Below are positions 22,850-32,742 of a DNA stretch of 64,000 bases, in pieces. Made by a program: the position numbers and the translations under genes. Within the stretch, counting starts at the first letter, position 1, and the number at the start of each line of letters is the position of its first letter. The DNA is taken from positions 136,800,833 through 136,864,832 of the forward strand of contig CM053141.1 of assembly GCA_028571685.1 (NCBI GenBank), written 5' to 3'. Source of the stretch: Heterohyrax brucei (Eukaryota; Chordata; Mammalia; Hyracoidea; Procaviidae). A model generated the notes under the pieces. It searched no databases. It worked only from the letters and a program-made list of their open reading frames with translations, and had not been told where the DNA came from.

Positions 22850-23100
22850 TAATGACCTTTGTACATCATGCTGCAAATTGATTTTGACGACCTTCCACTC
22901 TCCGATAATTAGCCTGCCGCGTGCACATTCCTCTCACGCTCTGCGCTCCGGGTGCGCCTGCGCAGTGCGTTCTCCGGGCTGCCCCTTAAAACCCTCTCGT
23001 CTTCCACGTCTTCCCCCTCTTCCCAGCTTTGTTTTGTGTGGTTGCTGGATCCAGTTTCTCTCTCCTCTCTGAAAGCCACAGATTCTTGAATAAAGAATGA
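22850..23100 (+). promoter_or_regulatory. CpG-rich, promoter-like patch (promoter or LTR)
   Basis: A local GC- and CpG-rich island in AT-rich surroundings. 22951-22969 reads GGTGCGCCTGCGCAGTGCG, which resembles an NRF1-type TGCGCA palindrome site. A TATA-like TTAAAA lies at 22985-22990, a pyrimidine-rich initiator-like stretch follows, and AATAAA lies at 23089-23094. The order (GC-rich upstream, TATA-like box, short transcribed part, AATAAA) fits either a short retroviral LTR or a small host promoter. No target-site duplication was seen, and no coding frame follows. Confidence 0.4.
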
Positions 23101-23699
23101 ATAGAGGTATTTAGAGACCAACAAAAAAGAATAGTTATTTTACTGATGTTTTCAATGATCAAGTGTCTGAATTGTCCTGTAATTATGACCATTACAATGA
23201 TGTCATTGCCATAGTCATTTGGAGATTGTGTACATTGTGAGGAAGACTTATTACCACATTGAATTACGATTGCGTAGTTTAATGAATCTTATAAGGGTGT
23301 TTCTTTGTGGCTAATGTGAACAGATGGTTGAAATGGAAAAGAAATAAACTCTGCCTCATTTTCCTTTACATTGTCTTTGTTATTATGCACTGAAATTACG
23401 GAATCGCACCAGCACACATTTATACTCATATATTTTAAATTATAATCTTTAAAAATACATTTTATCAGTTATTCTCAAATTCTTTTTTTCTTTAGACTCA
23501 TTTTTATGTAACTACATGTTTAATTCTGTTAGAGAACTTCTCTTTCTCATATAATGTTCAATAATTCACGTTCTTAACATAATCGTTTATGTATCAACCC
23601 TGAAGCTGAGTTAATTATGAATTTGTTTTCCTCCAGATTACAGAATTATGGAGGACAGTTGATTGAGGAATACTAATATTAGAAGTTTTATAGGTGATA
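23101..23699. other. Unique AT-rich sequence
   Basis: No gene or repeat recognised. Confidence 0.45.
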
Positions 23700-23775
23700 A
23701 TAATAATAGCTAACATATATTGAGCATTCTGAGCAAAGCTCTAAGCTAATTACCGATTACTATACATGCTAAAGG
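23700..23775 (-). repeat. MIR fragment, antisense
   Basis: ATAATAATAGCTAACATATA, then TTGAGCATTCTGAGCAAAGC and TCTAAGCTAATTACC resemble the antisense MIR 3' section (AGCATTTACTATGTGCC, AAGCGCTTTAC). Short and diverged. Confidence 0.5.
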
Positions 23776-23964
23776 GAAAAATTAGTTAATAAAAGTTGTT
23801 TAAAATATTCCTGAAGGCAACGTTCATTTTATTATTATTCAGTTGACATTTCCTACAAGTATAGAATAAACTGACTGTTTCATTTACATGTGTGCCAATT
23901 CACATGAGCAAACTCAAATTAGTCTTGAGAGTTTGCAGATCCTACTTATTCAGCCCTTTTCCTG

Positions 23965-24400
23965 ACCACATTGGTCAGGGTGCAGCCAGAAAAACAAAAA
24001 CTATACTCTAATTTTAAAACAGGGAATTTAATATAGAGATTTGGACACACACACGATAGAAAAGCTGAGAATCCAAACAGCAGATTGTGAGGCAACTGAA
24101 GTATTAGCAACAAGAGGAAACCACTGGTAAGTTGTGGACCAAAGTCGGGAGTCCCCTAACAGAAACTGGAGCTGTGAAGGAGACCGAGTAGGTTCTACCA
24201 GAGGGAGGAAACACTCAGGCCTCTCTTTTTCTCCTGTATTTTAATTGTCCTATCATTTCCCCTGTTGTTCACATGCAACCAGAAACCATCTGACAAGGCA
24301 GCCTGGTAAACACAGCCTGGAGCATTAGAGAGCGCACAGCGCACCGACAGAGAGGGAAGAAGAGACTTACCCGCAACCGAGTCGAAAGCTTGCACTTCCG
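23965..24400. repeat. Probable unclassified old interspersed repeat
   Basis: GGGTGCAGCCAGAAAAACAA, then GGGAATTTAATATAGAG and GAAAAGCTGAGAATCCAAAC have the pattern of a widespread old mammalian repeat that I recognise by texture but cannot name. The segment at 54633-55094 has similar starting phrases (CCTAGAAAGAAACAGATGGG, GAGAATTTAATAAGG). Confidence 0.35.
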
Positions 24401-24689
24401 TACTCTCTAACAGAAGTGAATATTAAAACATTTGGGAAGAGTTATGGAGGGAATGAACTCAAAAATGAAGAATGGTGCTATGTAAATGCTTTCCAAAGAA
24501 ACAGAAGCTCTCATCTTTATAACCTTTAACTCTTGTCTTCATTTCGCAAATCCAATTCATAAGCAAATTCCCAAGCATGTCTCAAATCTCACAGCTTTCA
24601 CCATGTGCACTGGCACCACCATCATCTGTCACCTAAACTTCTGTAATAACTTTTTCCTTGTTATTTTCTCTTTTAACTTTTTCTTACTC

Positions 24690-24804
24690 TTATGGGTTGA
24701 ACTGTGTGCCCCCAAAATGAATTTGAACTCCAAACCATGTAACTGTAAATGTGACCATGTCTGGAACTAGAAGTGTTTGTTTCTTATGTTGATAAATTCA
24801 TACT
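24690..24804 (+). mobile_element. MLT1-like LTR, 5' part (outer)
   Basis: ATGGGTTGAACTGTGTGCCC and CCAAAATGAATTTGAACTCC match the start of an MLT1-type MaLR LTR. Its 3' part resumes at 25293 after a younger LTR inserted within it. Confidence 0.75.
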
Positions 24805-25292
24805 TGCCGTGGATTAAATGTATTTCCTAAAAAATCTGTAACAATTTGGCTGTGCCGTAATTCCTGGTATTGTGTGATGTTCTTACGTGTTAGAATTCCC
24901 ACTTCTATTATGTTAATGAAGGTGGATAGACAGCAGTTGTGTTGGTCCAGCAAGATTCAATGTGTACATTTTGTTTTGTGCCTTGAGGTAGTCTCTTGGG
25001 CTACAAAGGGAAAAATATGGCAGAGAGATTTGGGAAGCTCACACCATCAAGAAAGCAGCACCAGGAGTAGAGTGTGGCCTTCGGACCTGACGTTCTTGCA
25101 ACAAGATGCTCCCTGAACAAAGACTGATATAACACAAGGAACTTCCTCCAGAGCTGACAGAAGGCCTTCCACTAGAGCAGGCACTTTGATTTCAGACTTG
25201 TAACCTTCTGGACTGCGTAAGAATAAACTTTCCTTTTTTAAAGCCATCCACTTGTGGTATTTCTGTTAGAGCAGCACTAGCTGACTAAATCA
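24805..25292 (+). mobile_element. MaLR-like solo LTR (inner)
   Basis: About 488 bp from TGCCGTGGATTAAATGTATT to AGCTGACTAAATCA. It shares its layout with the copies at 20393, 53353 and 56371, including GGTAGTCTCTTGGGC, TTCCTCCAGAGCTGACAG, AAGAATAAACTTTCC and TGTGGTATTTCTGTTAGAGC. It sits inside an older MLT1-like LTR. No clear target-site duplication was seen. Confidence 0.8.
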
Positions 25293-25585
25293 AGGGTCCT
25301 AAACCTGATCAGTTTCTGAGTGGTCTTTATAAAAAGAGAAAATGACATGGAAAGATACACACATAGGAAAGACAGAGAGCAGCAGATGTATCTACAAACA
25401 ATACCATAGTATACCAAGGATTGCCAGCTACTACTAAAAGCTGAGAAAGACATAAACTTTCCACTAGAGCTGATGCCCTGATTTACACTCCTAGCTCCCA
25501 GAACTGTAAGAAAATAAATTTCTGTTTCTTAAAGTCACTAACTTTGTGGTATTTTATTACAGCATCACTAGGTAACTAAAACTCA
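25293..25585 (+). mobile_element. MLT1-like LTR, 3' part (outer)
   Basis: GGGTCCTAAACCTGATCAGT, TCTTTATAAAAAGAGAAAAT, CTCCCAGAACTGTAAGAAAA and ATAAATTTCTGTTTCTTAAA, ending near TAGGTAACTAAAACTC, follow the standard MLT1 3' half, including its AATAAA-type word. Confidence 0.8.
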
Positions 25586-25817
25586 TTTTTAAGTGAGTAA
25601 ATTTATACATAGTGGATAAAATTTACATACAGCAAAATGTACATATTTAAGTAAGTTTTGATGAATGCATCCATTCACGTAACAGATACATCTCATCCAA
25701 GATACAGAACTTCTCCATCACCTAAAGAATTTTCCTCACCATCAATCCAGTCAAACTCCTCCTTTCATAGGCAACCATTATTCTGATTTTTAACACCATT
25801 GATGTCTTTTGCCTGTT

Positions 25818-26000
25818 ATTAAACTTCTGGTGGCACAGTGGTTAAAGTTATCAACTGCTAACTGAAAGGTCAGTAGTTGGAAACCACCAGCAGCTCCGTG
25901 GGAGAAAGATGTGACAGTCAGCTTGCATAGCAATTTACAGTCTTGGGAACTCTATGTGGTTGCTATGAGTTGGAATCAACTTGATGGCAGTGAATTTACT
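25818..26000 (+). repeat. AfroSINE, long form, with 9-bp TSD
   Basis: Head TTCTGGTGGCACAGTGGTTA, middle long-form block, tail GGTTGCTATGAGTTGGAATC. TATTAAACT at 25817-25825 recurs at 26000-26008 as a target-site duplication in the host L1. Confidence 0.9.
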
Positions 26001-26288
26001 ATTAAACTGCACATAAATAAATCATACACTATATAGTGTTTTATGCCTGAGTTTCTTTTTCTTTTACTCATTATATTTTTGAGATTCATCCATGTTGTTA
26101 TCTGCAACATTAGCTTATTTCACTAATTCATGAGTAGTGGTCTTTTTTTTTTTTTTTTAACATACCACTATATATTTACCCATTCTTCTTCTGATAGACA
26201 TCTGAAAACTATTCACAATTTTTTTGTTATTGTGTAATAAGCTGCTATGAGATGCCAAATACAGATCCTTTTGTGGACATCCAAAGTA

Positions 26289-26821
26289 TGACAAGTTCAT
26301 GAACTCATCCTAGAAAAGGTCCTATACACCTCATTGCTGAGTGTCACTATGGTCACCTTTGAAATACTCCACTTGCGAAGCTAGTCCATGCTTCAAGTCA
26401 ACTTTGGAAGTCTTTTTTTGGAATGATCATCAAAGCTTCTGTCCTATTACCCTTGATGACCTAAATGTCATCCAAATGTCTTCCTTTCAATATTTCCTTT
26501 ATCCTTGGGTAAAGAAAAAAGTCACTGGGGGCCAGATCAGGTGAGTTGGGGGGGGGGCGGTGTTCCAAAACAATTGTTTGTTTACTGGCTAAAAACTCCT
26601 TCACAGACAACTATGCAATTAAGTTCATGAAACTTGTCACCATACCATGATGCACAATGGCCATTCCAGAAGAAAAGTTCCAAAATTGTTTTGAAGGGTA
26701 GACTAGGTGCTGGTGCAGGTGCATAGCTTTCCAAGCTGAGTACTTTGAAGGTTACCATAGGGTTACTCAGCAATGTAGGTAAGTAGCACTTTTTCTAGGG
26801 TGAGTTCAAGAACCTGTATGA
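26289..26821. mobile_element. Mariner-type foldback element (copy 2)
   Basis: Left arm AAGTTCATGAACTCATCCTA and CACCTCATTGCTGAGTGTCA, right arm GCACTTTTTCTAGGGTGAGT. The arms match in reverse for about 200 bp, up to the region TTTGGAAGTCTTTTTTTGGA. The centre holds the transposase C-terminal region on the minus strand (the plus-strand text GGGGCCAGATCAGGTGAGTT is the complement of the DLAP-like motif). A G-run of about 9 lies near 26550. No complete transposase is present. Confidence 0.85.
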
Positions 26822-27674
26822 TTTCAGAACTTGTATGATTTCATTGCTCTTGGGTAAATAGTTAAATGGAGTGTTTGTATGGTATATATGTGTTTATAAG
26901 GAAAAAATGGAATTGTTTTCTGAAGTGGTTATACTATGTAACACTCCCACCAGCAATACTTGAAGATTCAGACTGCTCCACCATCTTGATGTTGCCCGTA
27001 ATTTTTATTCAGCCACAGCAGAGTGTGTGCTGTGGTATCTCACTGTGGTTTAAATTTACATTTCTGTGACAATTGGATTTTGAAATTTTCGTGTGCTTAA
27101 TGGACACTTATTCATGGGTTTTCTTCTGTGAAAGGTCTGTTGATGTTTTTGTACATTTTGTATGTATCTGTCACTTTTAAATTGGGTTTTAATAGTTTTT
27201 GATATATTCTAACTGCAAGTCCCTTGTCCACTCTATTTGTCCAAATATTGCTCCCAGTCTAAGACATGCACTTTAATTTTGTTAAATCTGTGTTAATTTA
27301 TGATGTCACATTTTCCATTGTTTTTTGCTATGATTAGTGCTTGTTATGTCCTGTCTAAGAAATCATTGCCTACCCAAGGCCATAAGGATATTCCGCTATG
27401 CTTTCTCTCAGAAGTTTGATGGTTTTAGCTTTTACATTCAGGTCTATGATCTATCTTAATTTAACTTCTATGTAGTATTATGAGATGGGATAAGGATGAA
27501 TTTTCTTTTTTATATTTACCAGTTGTTCTAACACTATTTGTCAAGAAGACTTTTCTCATATTATATTATTGCCTTGATCCTTTCTTGAATAACAAATAGT
27601 CTTGCATACATATACCTCTTTTTGGATTTTCTATTCTGTTTCAGTGTATTATTTCTCTACCTTGTTTGTATATC

Positions 27675-27709
27675 TGAGTCGGATCCGACTCGACAGCACT
27701 TGGCTTGGC
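27675..27709 (+). repeat. 35-bp AfroSINE-tail mini-insertion with 12-bp TSD
   Basis: Only the tail hairpin GAGTCGGATCCGACTC plus GACAGCACTTGGCTTGGC, flanked by perfect TGTTTGTATATC at 27663-27674 and 27710-27721. It sits in the old L1. The low divergence and intact 16-bp palindrome argue for a recent event. Confidence 0.88.
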
Positions 27710-28063
27710 TGTTTGTATATCACTTTCTTGACTACTGCAGCTTTACAGTAAGTCATGAAATCATAGAGTATGTTCTCCAACATTTTTTCCAAGTATATTT
27801 TAGATCTTTCACATTTTCTTACATATTCTAGAACAACTTGTCAGTTTCTACACAAGACCCTGATTTGATTTTGCTACGATTTGTTACAGATCGATATGGG
27901 CAGAACTGACATTTTTATATCACCGAGCTTTCCAAGCCAGTAATTTATCTTTCCAATTATCAAGGAATTTTTCAACTTCCCTGAGCAATGCTTTATAGTT
28001 TTTAGTGCAGTTTTGCTCACTTTCTATTAGCACTACAGTTTTTACTCTTTTTATGCTATTAAA

Positions 28064-28221
28064 AAACCAAACCCATTGCTATTGAGTTGATTCTGACTCA
28101 TAGCAACCTTACAGGACAGAGTTGAACTGTCCTATAGGGCTTCCAACAAGTGGTTAGTGGATTCATGCTGAGTGTTGGTTAACAGCAGAGCTTTTAACCA
28201 CTGCACCACCAGAAGTCCCTT
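28064..28221 (-). repeat. AfroSINE
   Basis: Antisense: AAAACCAAACCCATTGCTAT tail to TTAACCACTGCACCACCAGA head. It lies at the end of the old L1 segment. Confidence 0.88.
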
Positions 28222-28249
28222 CATGCCATAGTAAATAGTATCTGTGGCA

Positions 28250-28708
28250 GCCAGCTTCCCAGAAAGTTCCTGAAGTTCATCACCTCTTGGTCTGTATGCC
28301 CTTGTGTAGTCAGCTCCCCACTAAATGGTGCTAACTGCTCTGTGTAACCCCAAGGCATTGCAGAAATAAATGAATGGGGCTTCCAAGGCTAGATTATAAA
28401 AGACTATGGCTTCTGATTAGATTTATTTTTGTTTACTTGCTGTGGGAGACACTTTTACCATGTCTTGAGGACATTAAGAACCCTACAGAAAGGCACATGT
28501 GGTAAGAAAATGAGACCACTTCTTAACAGCCAGCATCAGCTTCAATCCAATGTGAATGACTCTTCTTGGAGGTAGACCCTTTGGCCCCAGTCACACTTTT
28601 AGAGGACTGCAGCTCAGGATGACTTCTTGACTTAAACACCTTAAAAGATGTTGAGCCAGAATCACTCAGGCAAATGGCTCTCAAATTTCTGACCCAGAGA
28701 AATTGTGT
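28250..28708 (+). mobile_element. Class-III-type LTR-like repeat, first part
   Basis: CTGTGGCAGCCAGCTTCCCA, TGCCCTTGTGTAGTCAGCTC, ATTATAAAAGACTATGGCTT, CATGTCTTGAGGACATTAAG and TGACCCAGAGAAATTGTGTG follow the order of a common old mammalian LTR-like repeat. It is continued by 30237-30302 after an RTE insertion. The exact family name is not certain. Confidence 0.6.
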
Positions 28709-29363
28709 GATATTGTCTTTATTCTGGTTTAAAATCAGGAAAAGTGGGGTTAGGGTTGTATCTCTCCCTGTACTCAGTCAATATGTATGCTGAGTAAATA
28801 ATCCTAGAAGTTGGACTACGTGCAGAAGAACAAGGCATCAGAGTGGGAGGACTATTCATTCACGACCTGTAATATGCCAGTGAAAGAACCTCGCTCACTG
28901 ACAGTGAAGCGTACTTGAAGCATATACTGATCGAAATCAAAGAACACGGTCTTAAGTATGGATTATACCTCAATATAAATAAAACAATAATCTTCACAAA
29001 TGGGCCAATAAATAACATCATGATGAATGGAGAAAAGTTTGAAGTTGTCAAGGATTTCACTTGAATCCACATCAAGGTCTACAGAAGCAGCAGTGAAGAA
29101 ATCAAGTGTACTACATTGGACAAATCTGAGGCAAATAACCTCTTGAAAGTGCTAAAAGGCAAAGGTGTTAGTTGCTTTAGGTATTAAAGTACAATGGACA
29201 CAAGGTAGAATGTGTACATTAATTTCCTAAAAAACGGCAGTATCCTCAGTCATCTCACATATATGGGAGAGCTAGACAATGAGAAAAGAAAGCCAAAGAA
29301 GAATTGATTAATTTGAATTATGATGCTGGTGAAGAATACCGAATACACAGAACTGCCAACTAA

Positions 29364-29886
29364 GTTCGCAAACTCATCCTAGAAAGAATGCTACATACTC
29401 ATTGCTCAATATCACTTGGAAGGACTCCCCCTGGGACACTGTGCATTAATGCCAGCACCTAGTCCACCCTTCAAGGCCATTTCAGAACTCTTTCTCTGCA
29501 GTAACCATCAGAGCTTTCATTGGATTAAACTTGGTGGCTTGAATGTCATCAAAATGCCTTCCCTTCAGTATTTCCTTTACTTTCAGGGAAAGAAAAGAGT
29601 ATTTGGGGGCCAGATCAGGTGAGTAGGGTGGGTGTTCCAATAGAATTTTTTGTTTACTGGCTGAAAAATCCCTCACAGACAGCTACGCAAGTGAGTTCAT
29701 GAACTTTCCACTGTGCCACCGTGTACAATGGCCATTCCAGAAAGAATTCCAAACTTGCTCTGAAGGGTGGACTAGGTGCTGGCATCAGTGCATAGCTTCC
29801 CAAGGGGAGTACTTTTTAGGTGACCACAGTGATATTCAGAAGTGAGGTATGCAGCACTTGGAATAAGCTCGTGGACTTAATTGTTG
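29364..29886. mobile_element. Mariner-type foldback element (copy 3) inside RTE
   Basis: Left arm AAGTTCGCAAACTCATCCTA, right arm TTGGAATAAGCTCGTGGACTT. The arms match inverted for about 200 bp. It interrupts RTE sequence at CAGAACTGCCAA / AAGAACTAACAAATC. The arms and loop have the same layout as the copies at 6140, 26289 and 60533. Confidence 0.85.
29482..29676 (-). pseudogene. Mariner transposase C-terminal remnant
   Basis: The minus-strand frame shows PPYSPDLAP, the signature block that precedes the final catalytic Asp region of mariner transposases. It is followed by KVKEILKGRHFDD, the conserved block downstream. The catalytic DD34D core upstream is absent, so the remnant cannot cut DNA. 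It lies in the loop of the foldback element. Confidence 0.88.
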
Positions 29887-30236
29887 GACCTCGTACCGAT
29901 AACTTCCAGAAGAACTAACAAATCTTTCTTGGAAAAAATATAGCTAGAATGCTTCTTAGAAGACAGTATCGTGACACTATGATTCATATACTTTTGACAT
30001 ATAGTAGAAGAAAATAGTCCCTAAAGAAGGAAACTATGTTTGTGTGCTTTGTAAAGTAGAGGGTCAAATAAAAAGAGGAAGAACCTGAACAAGAGAGACT
30101 GACACAGTGGCTCAACAATGCACTCAAACATAGCAATGACTCTGAGATGGCACACAACTGGTTAGTGTTTGTTTCTGTTGTACATATGGTTGCTACGAAT
30201 TGGAAATGACAGGATAGCATTTAACAACAACAACAT

Positions 30237-30302
30237 GTTTATTGCAGTTTTAAGGAACTGTTTGTGGTAATTTGTTATACAGCAATAGATAGTGAATACA
30301 AT
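30237..30302 (+). mobile_element. Class-III-type LTR-like repeat, last part
   Basis: GTTTATTGCAGTTTTAAGGA, GTGGTAATTTGTTATACAGC and AATAGATAGTGAATACA complete the LTR interrupted at 28708. The ending matches the usual 3' end of that repeat class. Confidence 0.65.
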
Positions 30303-30359
30303 ATTGTTTCTTCAAATTTCATTTTCAAATTGTTTTCTGCTAGTACATAGAAATAAAAT

Positions 30360-31000
30360 TGAATTTTTGTTTATTGATTATTGAGCCTCGATCTGACTAA
30401 ACTTACTTTAATGCTCGTAGGATGTTTTATAGATCTGTTCATGTTTTTAAACTGTAAAAAATCATGCCAACTGCAAAGACAATTTTACATCTTTTTTTTT
30501 TTTTAAGTCAGCCTTTACATCTTCCATTTATTTTTGTCCCTTATGGCAATGGATAGGACCTACAGTGCAATACTGAATGGAGGTGGTAATAGCAGCTATT
30601 CATGCCACACTCTTGGTTATAAAGGAAAGTGTGTAATCCTTCAACATTAAACTTGATGATAGCTGTAGGTTTTTGATGGATAACTTTTATGAGACTGCAG
30701 AAATTATCATCAACCTATAACTGACCAGTAGTCTCTGTCACAGATGGATGTTAACACTGTTGTTACCTTTTAAAAAAAAGTGTAAGAAAGATGCTATTTT
30801 TATACACCTAGTTACCATTTCCATGGTTTTTCACCTTTTCTTTCCTCTGATATTATTTCCCTTCATCCCAAAGAACTTTCTATAAAATTTATTATAGATA
30901 GATCTACTGACAAAAGGTTCTTTCAGCTTTTGTTTTTCTGAAAATATGTCTACTGTATTTTTATGCAAAGAATGTGCACCTTCTGTGTGTTTGCCAACTG
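30360..31000 (-). mobile_element. Ancient L1 fragments, antisense
   Basis: GACCTACAGTGCAATACTGA, CCTTCAACATTAAACTTGAT and GATAGCTGTAGGTTTTTGAT are characteristic of antisense L1 ORF2 around the RT palm. The later segment CTTTCAGCTTTTGTTTTTCT resembles another antisense L1 portion. It is highly diverged. Confidence 0.6.
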
Positions 31001-31324
31001 CCTCCTTCATCCTGAGGTATTTTTCTTTTTTTTTTCCCTGAGGTATTTTTTCACAAGTGTACTTGCCAAGCCAAGGCACTACTTAGCTAACTTTTTTACC
31101 AAAACATGTAAAAACAACAAAAACAAAAAAAAGGAGTATAGTAGCACTTATGAAAATACCTCAAGGAGGCAGGAGTAGTTAGCAAACAAAAGTGGAAGGT
31201 ATACATTACGTGCCTGTTTTATCGCTTTAGAAAAAAAATTCCTTCAGAGACTTTACGGTATTAACACCTAATTCACTTACACTTTATGTACAAATGTGAA
31301 TGTAGATGTCAGCTTCATTCTGTC

Positions 31325-31400
31325 AGGGGCCTTGTCTTGTTTACTTATGCATTTATTTGCTTCACTTAGCATAGTGCCTGGCACACAGTGTTGGCTGGTG
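31325..31400 (+). repeat. L2 LINE 3' fragment
   Basis: GGGGCCTTGTCTTGTTTAC, then TAGCATAGTGCCTGGCACAC AGTG match the conserved 3' end of L2. About 75 bp. Confidence 0.6.
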
Positions 31401-31585
31401 TGATGAGAGACAGAAAGACAGTAAGGAAGAGAGAGAAAAGTAAGGAAATAAAGTGATTTGACATTGCCACATATGGCTTCTTGGAAAACGTTTGGGTTTG
31501 ATGTTGTTTCCTTGTAACAGAAAGAGAAAAAATATCTGCAAGAAGGAATAAAGGAAAATGCTAAAATTATATGCATAAAACATCA

Positions 31586-31737
31586 AACCCATTGCTGCTG
31601 AGTCAATTCCAACTCATACTGACAATACAGGACAGAGTAGAACTGTTCCATAGGATTTCTAAGGAGTGGCTGGTGGATTTGAATTGCCCACCTTTTGGTT
31701 AGCAGCCAAGATCTTTACCACTGTACCACCAAGTTAC
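31586..31737 (-). repeat. AfroSINE
   Basis: Antisense: AAACCCATTGCTGCTGAGTC tail to ACCACTGTACCACCAAG head. Short form. Confidence 0.9.
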
Positions 31738-31809
31738 ATATAGGTCTCTAAAAATTTATAACACATTTTAAAACACAAAATACCAATTCAGTATGGTCAT
31801 GGAATATAA

Positions 31810-32090
31810 ACAGAATTGTTATATTGTTGTTGAAAATACATAGCAGAGCATACACCAGTTTGACAGTTTCTACACGTACAATTCAGTGACACTGATGACA
31901 TTCTTCAAATCACACAATCATTCTCACCCTCCTTTTCTGACTCGTTCCTCCTTCATTAACATAACTCACTGAATCCTAAGCTTCCTCTCTAGCTTTTTCA
32001 GTTGCTGTGGTCACTTTGATCCTCTGTAGATAGTTTTTAAAAGAGTAAAATACTTAGGGCAGACATTCTTATTAATTAAGCTAAACTACT
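31810..32090 (-). mobile_element. L1 3' end fragment, antisense
   Basis: TTGTTGTTGAAAATACATAG, CATACACCAGTTTGACAGTT, TTCTCACCCTCCTTTTCTGA and CTTCATTAACATAACTCACT have the look of the L1 3' UTR seen in other antisense copies of this genome. About 280 bp. Confidence 0.55.
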
Positions 32091-32097
32091 GTTTGAT

Positions 32098-32266
32098 TGG
32101 AAATCCTGGTGGTGTAGTGGTTAAGTGCTACGCCTGTTATCCATACAGTCAACAGTTCAAATCCACCAGGAACTCCTTGGAAACTCGGTGGGGCAGTTCT
32201 ACTCCATCCCATTGGGTTGCTATGAGTTGGAATCAACTGAACAGCAGTGGGTTTAGTTTTTTGTTT
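32098..32266 (+). repeat. AfroSINE, short form
   Basis: Head GGAAATCCTGGTGGTGTAGT, B-box-like CAACAGTTCAAATCCACC, tail GGGTTGCTATGAGTTGGAAT. Near full length. Confidence 0.93.
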
Positions 32267-32277
32267 TATTGTTTGCT

Positions 32278-32425
32278 TGGAGACCCTGGGGGCATCATGG
32301 TTAAGCCCTACAGCTGCTTACCAAAAGGTTGGCAGTTTGAATCCACCAGGTGCTCCTTGGAAACCCCATTAGGCAGTTCTACTCTGTCTGTAGGATTGCT
32401 ATGAGTCAGAACAGGTTTGATTTGC
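32278..32425 (+). repeat. AfroSINE (left boundary of duplication)
   Basis: GGAGACCCTGGGGGCATCAT head, AACCCCATTAGGCAGTTCTA centre, GGATTGCTATGAGTCAGAAC tail. The tail is shortened. Confidence 0.88.
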
Positions 32426-32631
32426 TTTTATTTCCAACTGAGTGAATTTTGAAAGTAATCTGTCAGAATTACTCTAAAAACATTCATAATTCTCATCAAC
32501 TGCTATAAACCAGAAATGATTTTTTAGTTTTCAAGAAGAAAATACTTTAAAAATGTTTATAATGTTAATTATAAATCAACTAAGAATCCTCATTTAGAAA
32601 AATATTGGATGATTGTTCCACTTAGACCGTA

Positions 32632-32661
32632 GCCAAGCCAAGTGCCATCGAGTCGGATCCG
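32632..32661 (-). repeat. 30-bp AfroSINE-tail mini-insertion with paralogous empty site
   Basis: Antisense tail (GCCAAGCCAAGTGCCATCGA, then GTCGGATCCG) inserted in copy 1 of the tandem duplication, with a 3-bp GTA repeat on both sides (32629-32631, 32662-32664). Copy 2 has the uninterrupted ACCGTACAGAGG at about 33119-33130. The insertion therefore postdates the duplication or was lost cleanly from one copy. Confidence 0.88.
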
Positions 32662-32742
32662 GTACAGAGGTAAAATATATTTCCCAGGGGAAGAAATACC
32701 GTGCAATTAAAATCCCGAAATTACAAGGTTTGTGATTCTGTC

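Larger units (their letters stand above)
25586..28063 (-). mobile_element. Ancient L1 (L1M-type), antisense, heavily interrupted
   Basis: Reading antisense, the segments match old L1 3' UTR and ORF2: GCAACCATTATTCTGATTTT, then TTTTGAGATTCATCCATGTT and TTGTTATTGTGTAATAAGCT, then AAATTTACATTTCTGTGACA, then TTTGATGGTTTTAGCTTTTA, then TTGACTACTGCAGCTTTACA. It is cut by an AfroSINE (25820-26000), a mariner (26289-26821) and a 35-bp SINE-tail insertion (27675-27709). No open ORF2 frame survives. Confidence 0.78.
28722..30220 (+). pseudogene. RTE reverse-transcriptase C-terminal remnant
   Basis: Homologous to the end of the RTE protein after the RT palm. The translated order is recognisable by comparison with the copy at 5235-8372 (segments for the Lys-rich thumb and the C-terminal region). 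In-frame stops, frameshifts and the mariner break it into pieces shorter than 75 codons. It is non-functional. Confidence 0.78.
28722..30236 (+). mobile_element. RTE LINE, 3' part, inserted in the LTR and carrying a mariner
   Basis: About 1.0 kb of RTE plus the nested mariner at 29364-29886. It begins in RT sequence (CTGGTTTAAAATCAGGAAAA, TATGTATGCTGAGTAAATAA) and ends at TAACAACAACAACATG. The left flank TCTTTATT and the right flank TGTTTATT are an approximate target duplication. The RT YADD region is degraded (CTGTAATATGCCAGTG). It has many stops. Confidence 0.85.
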
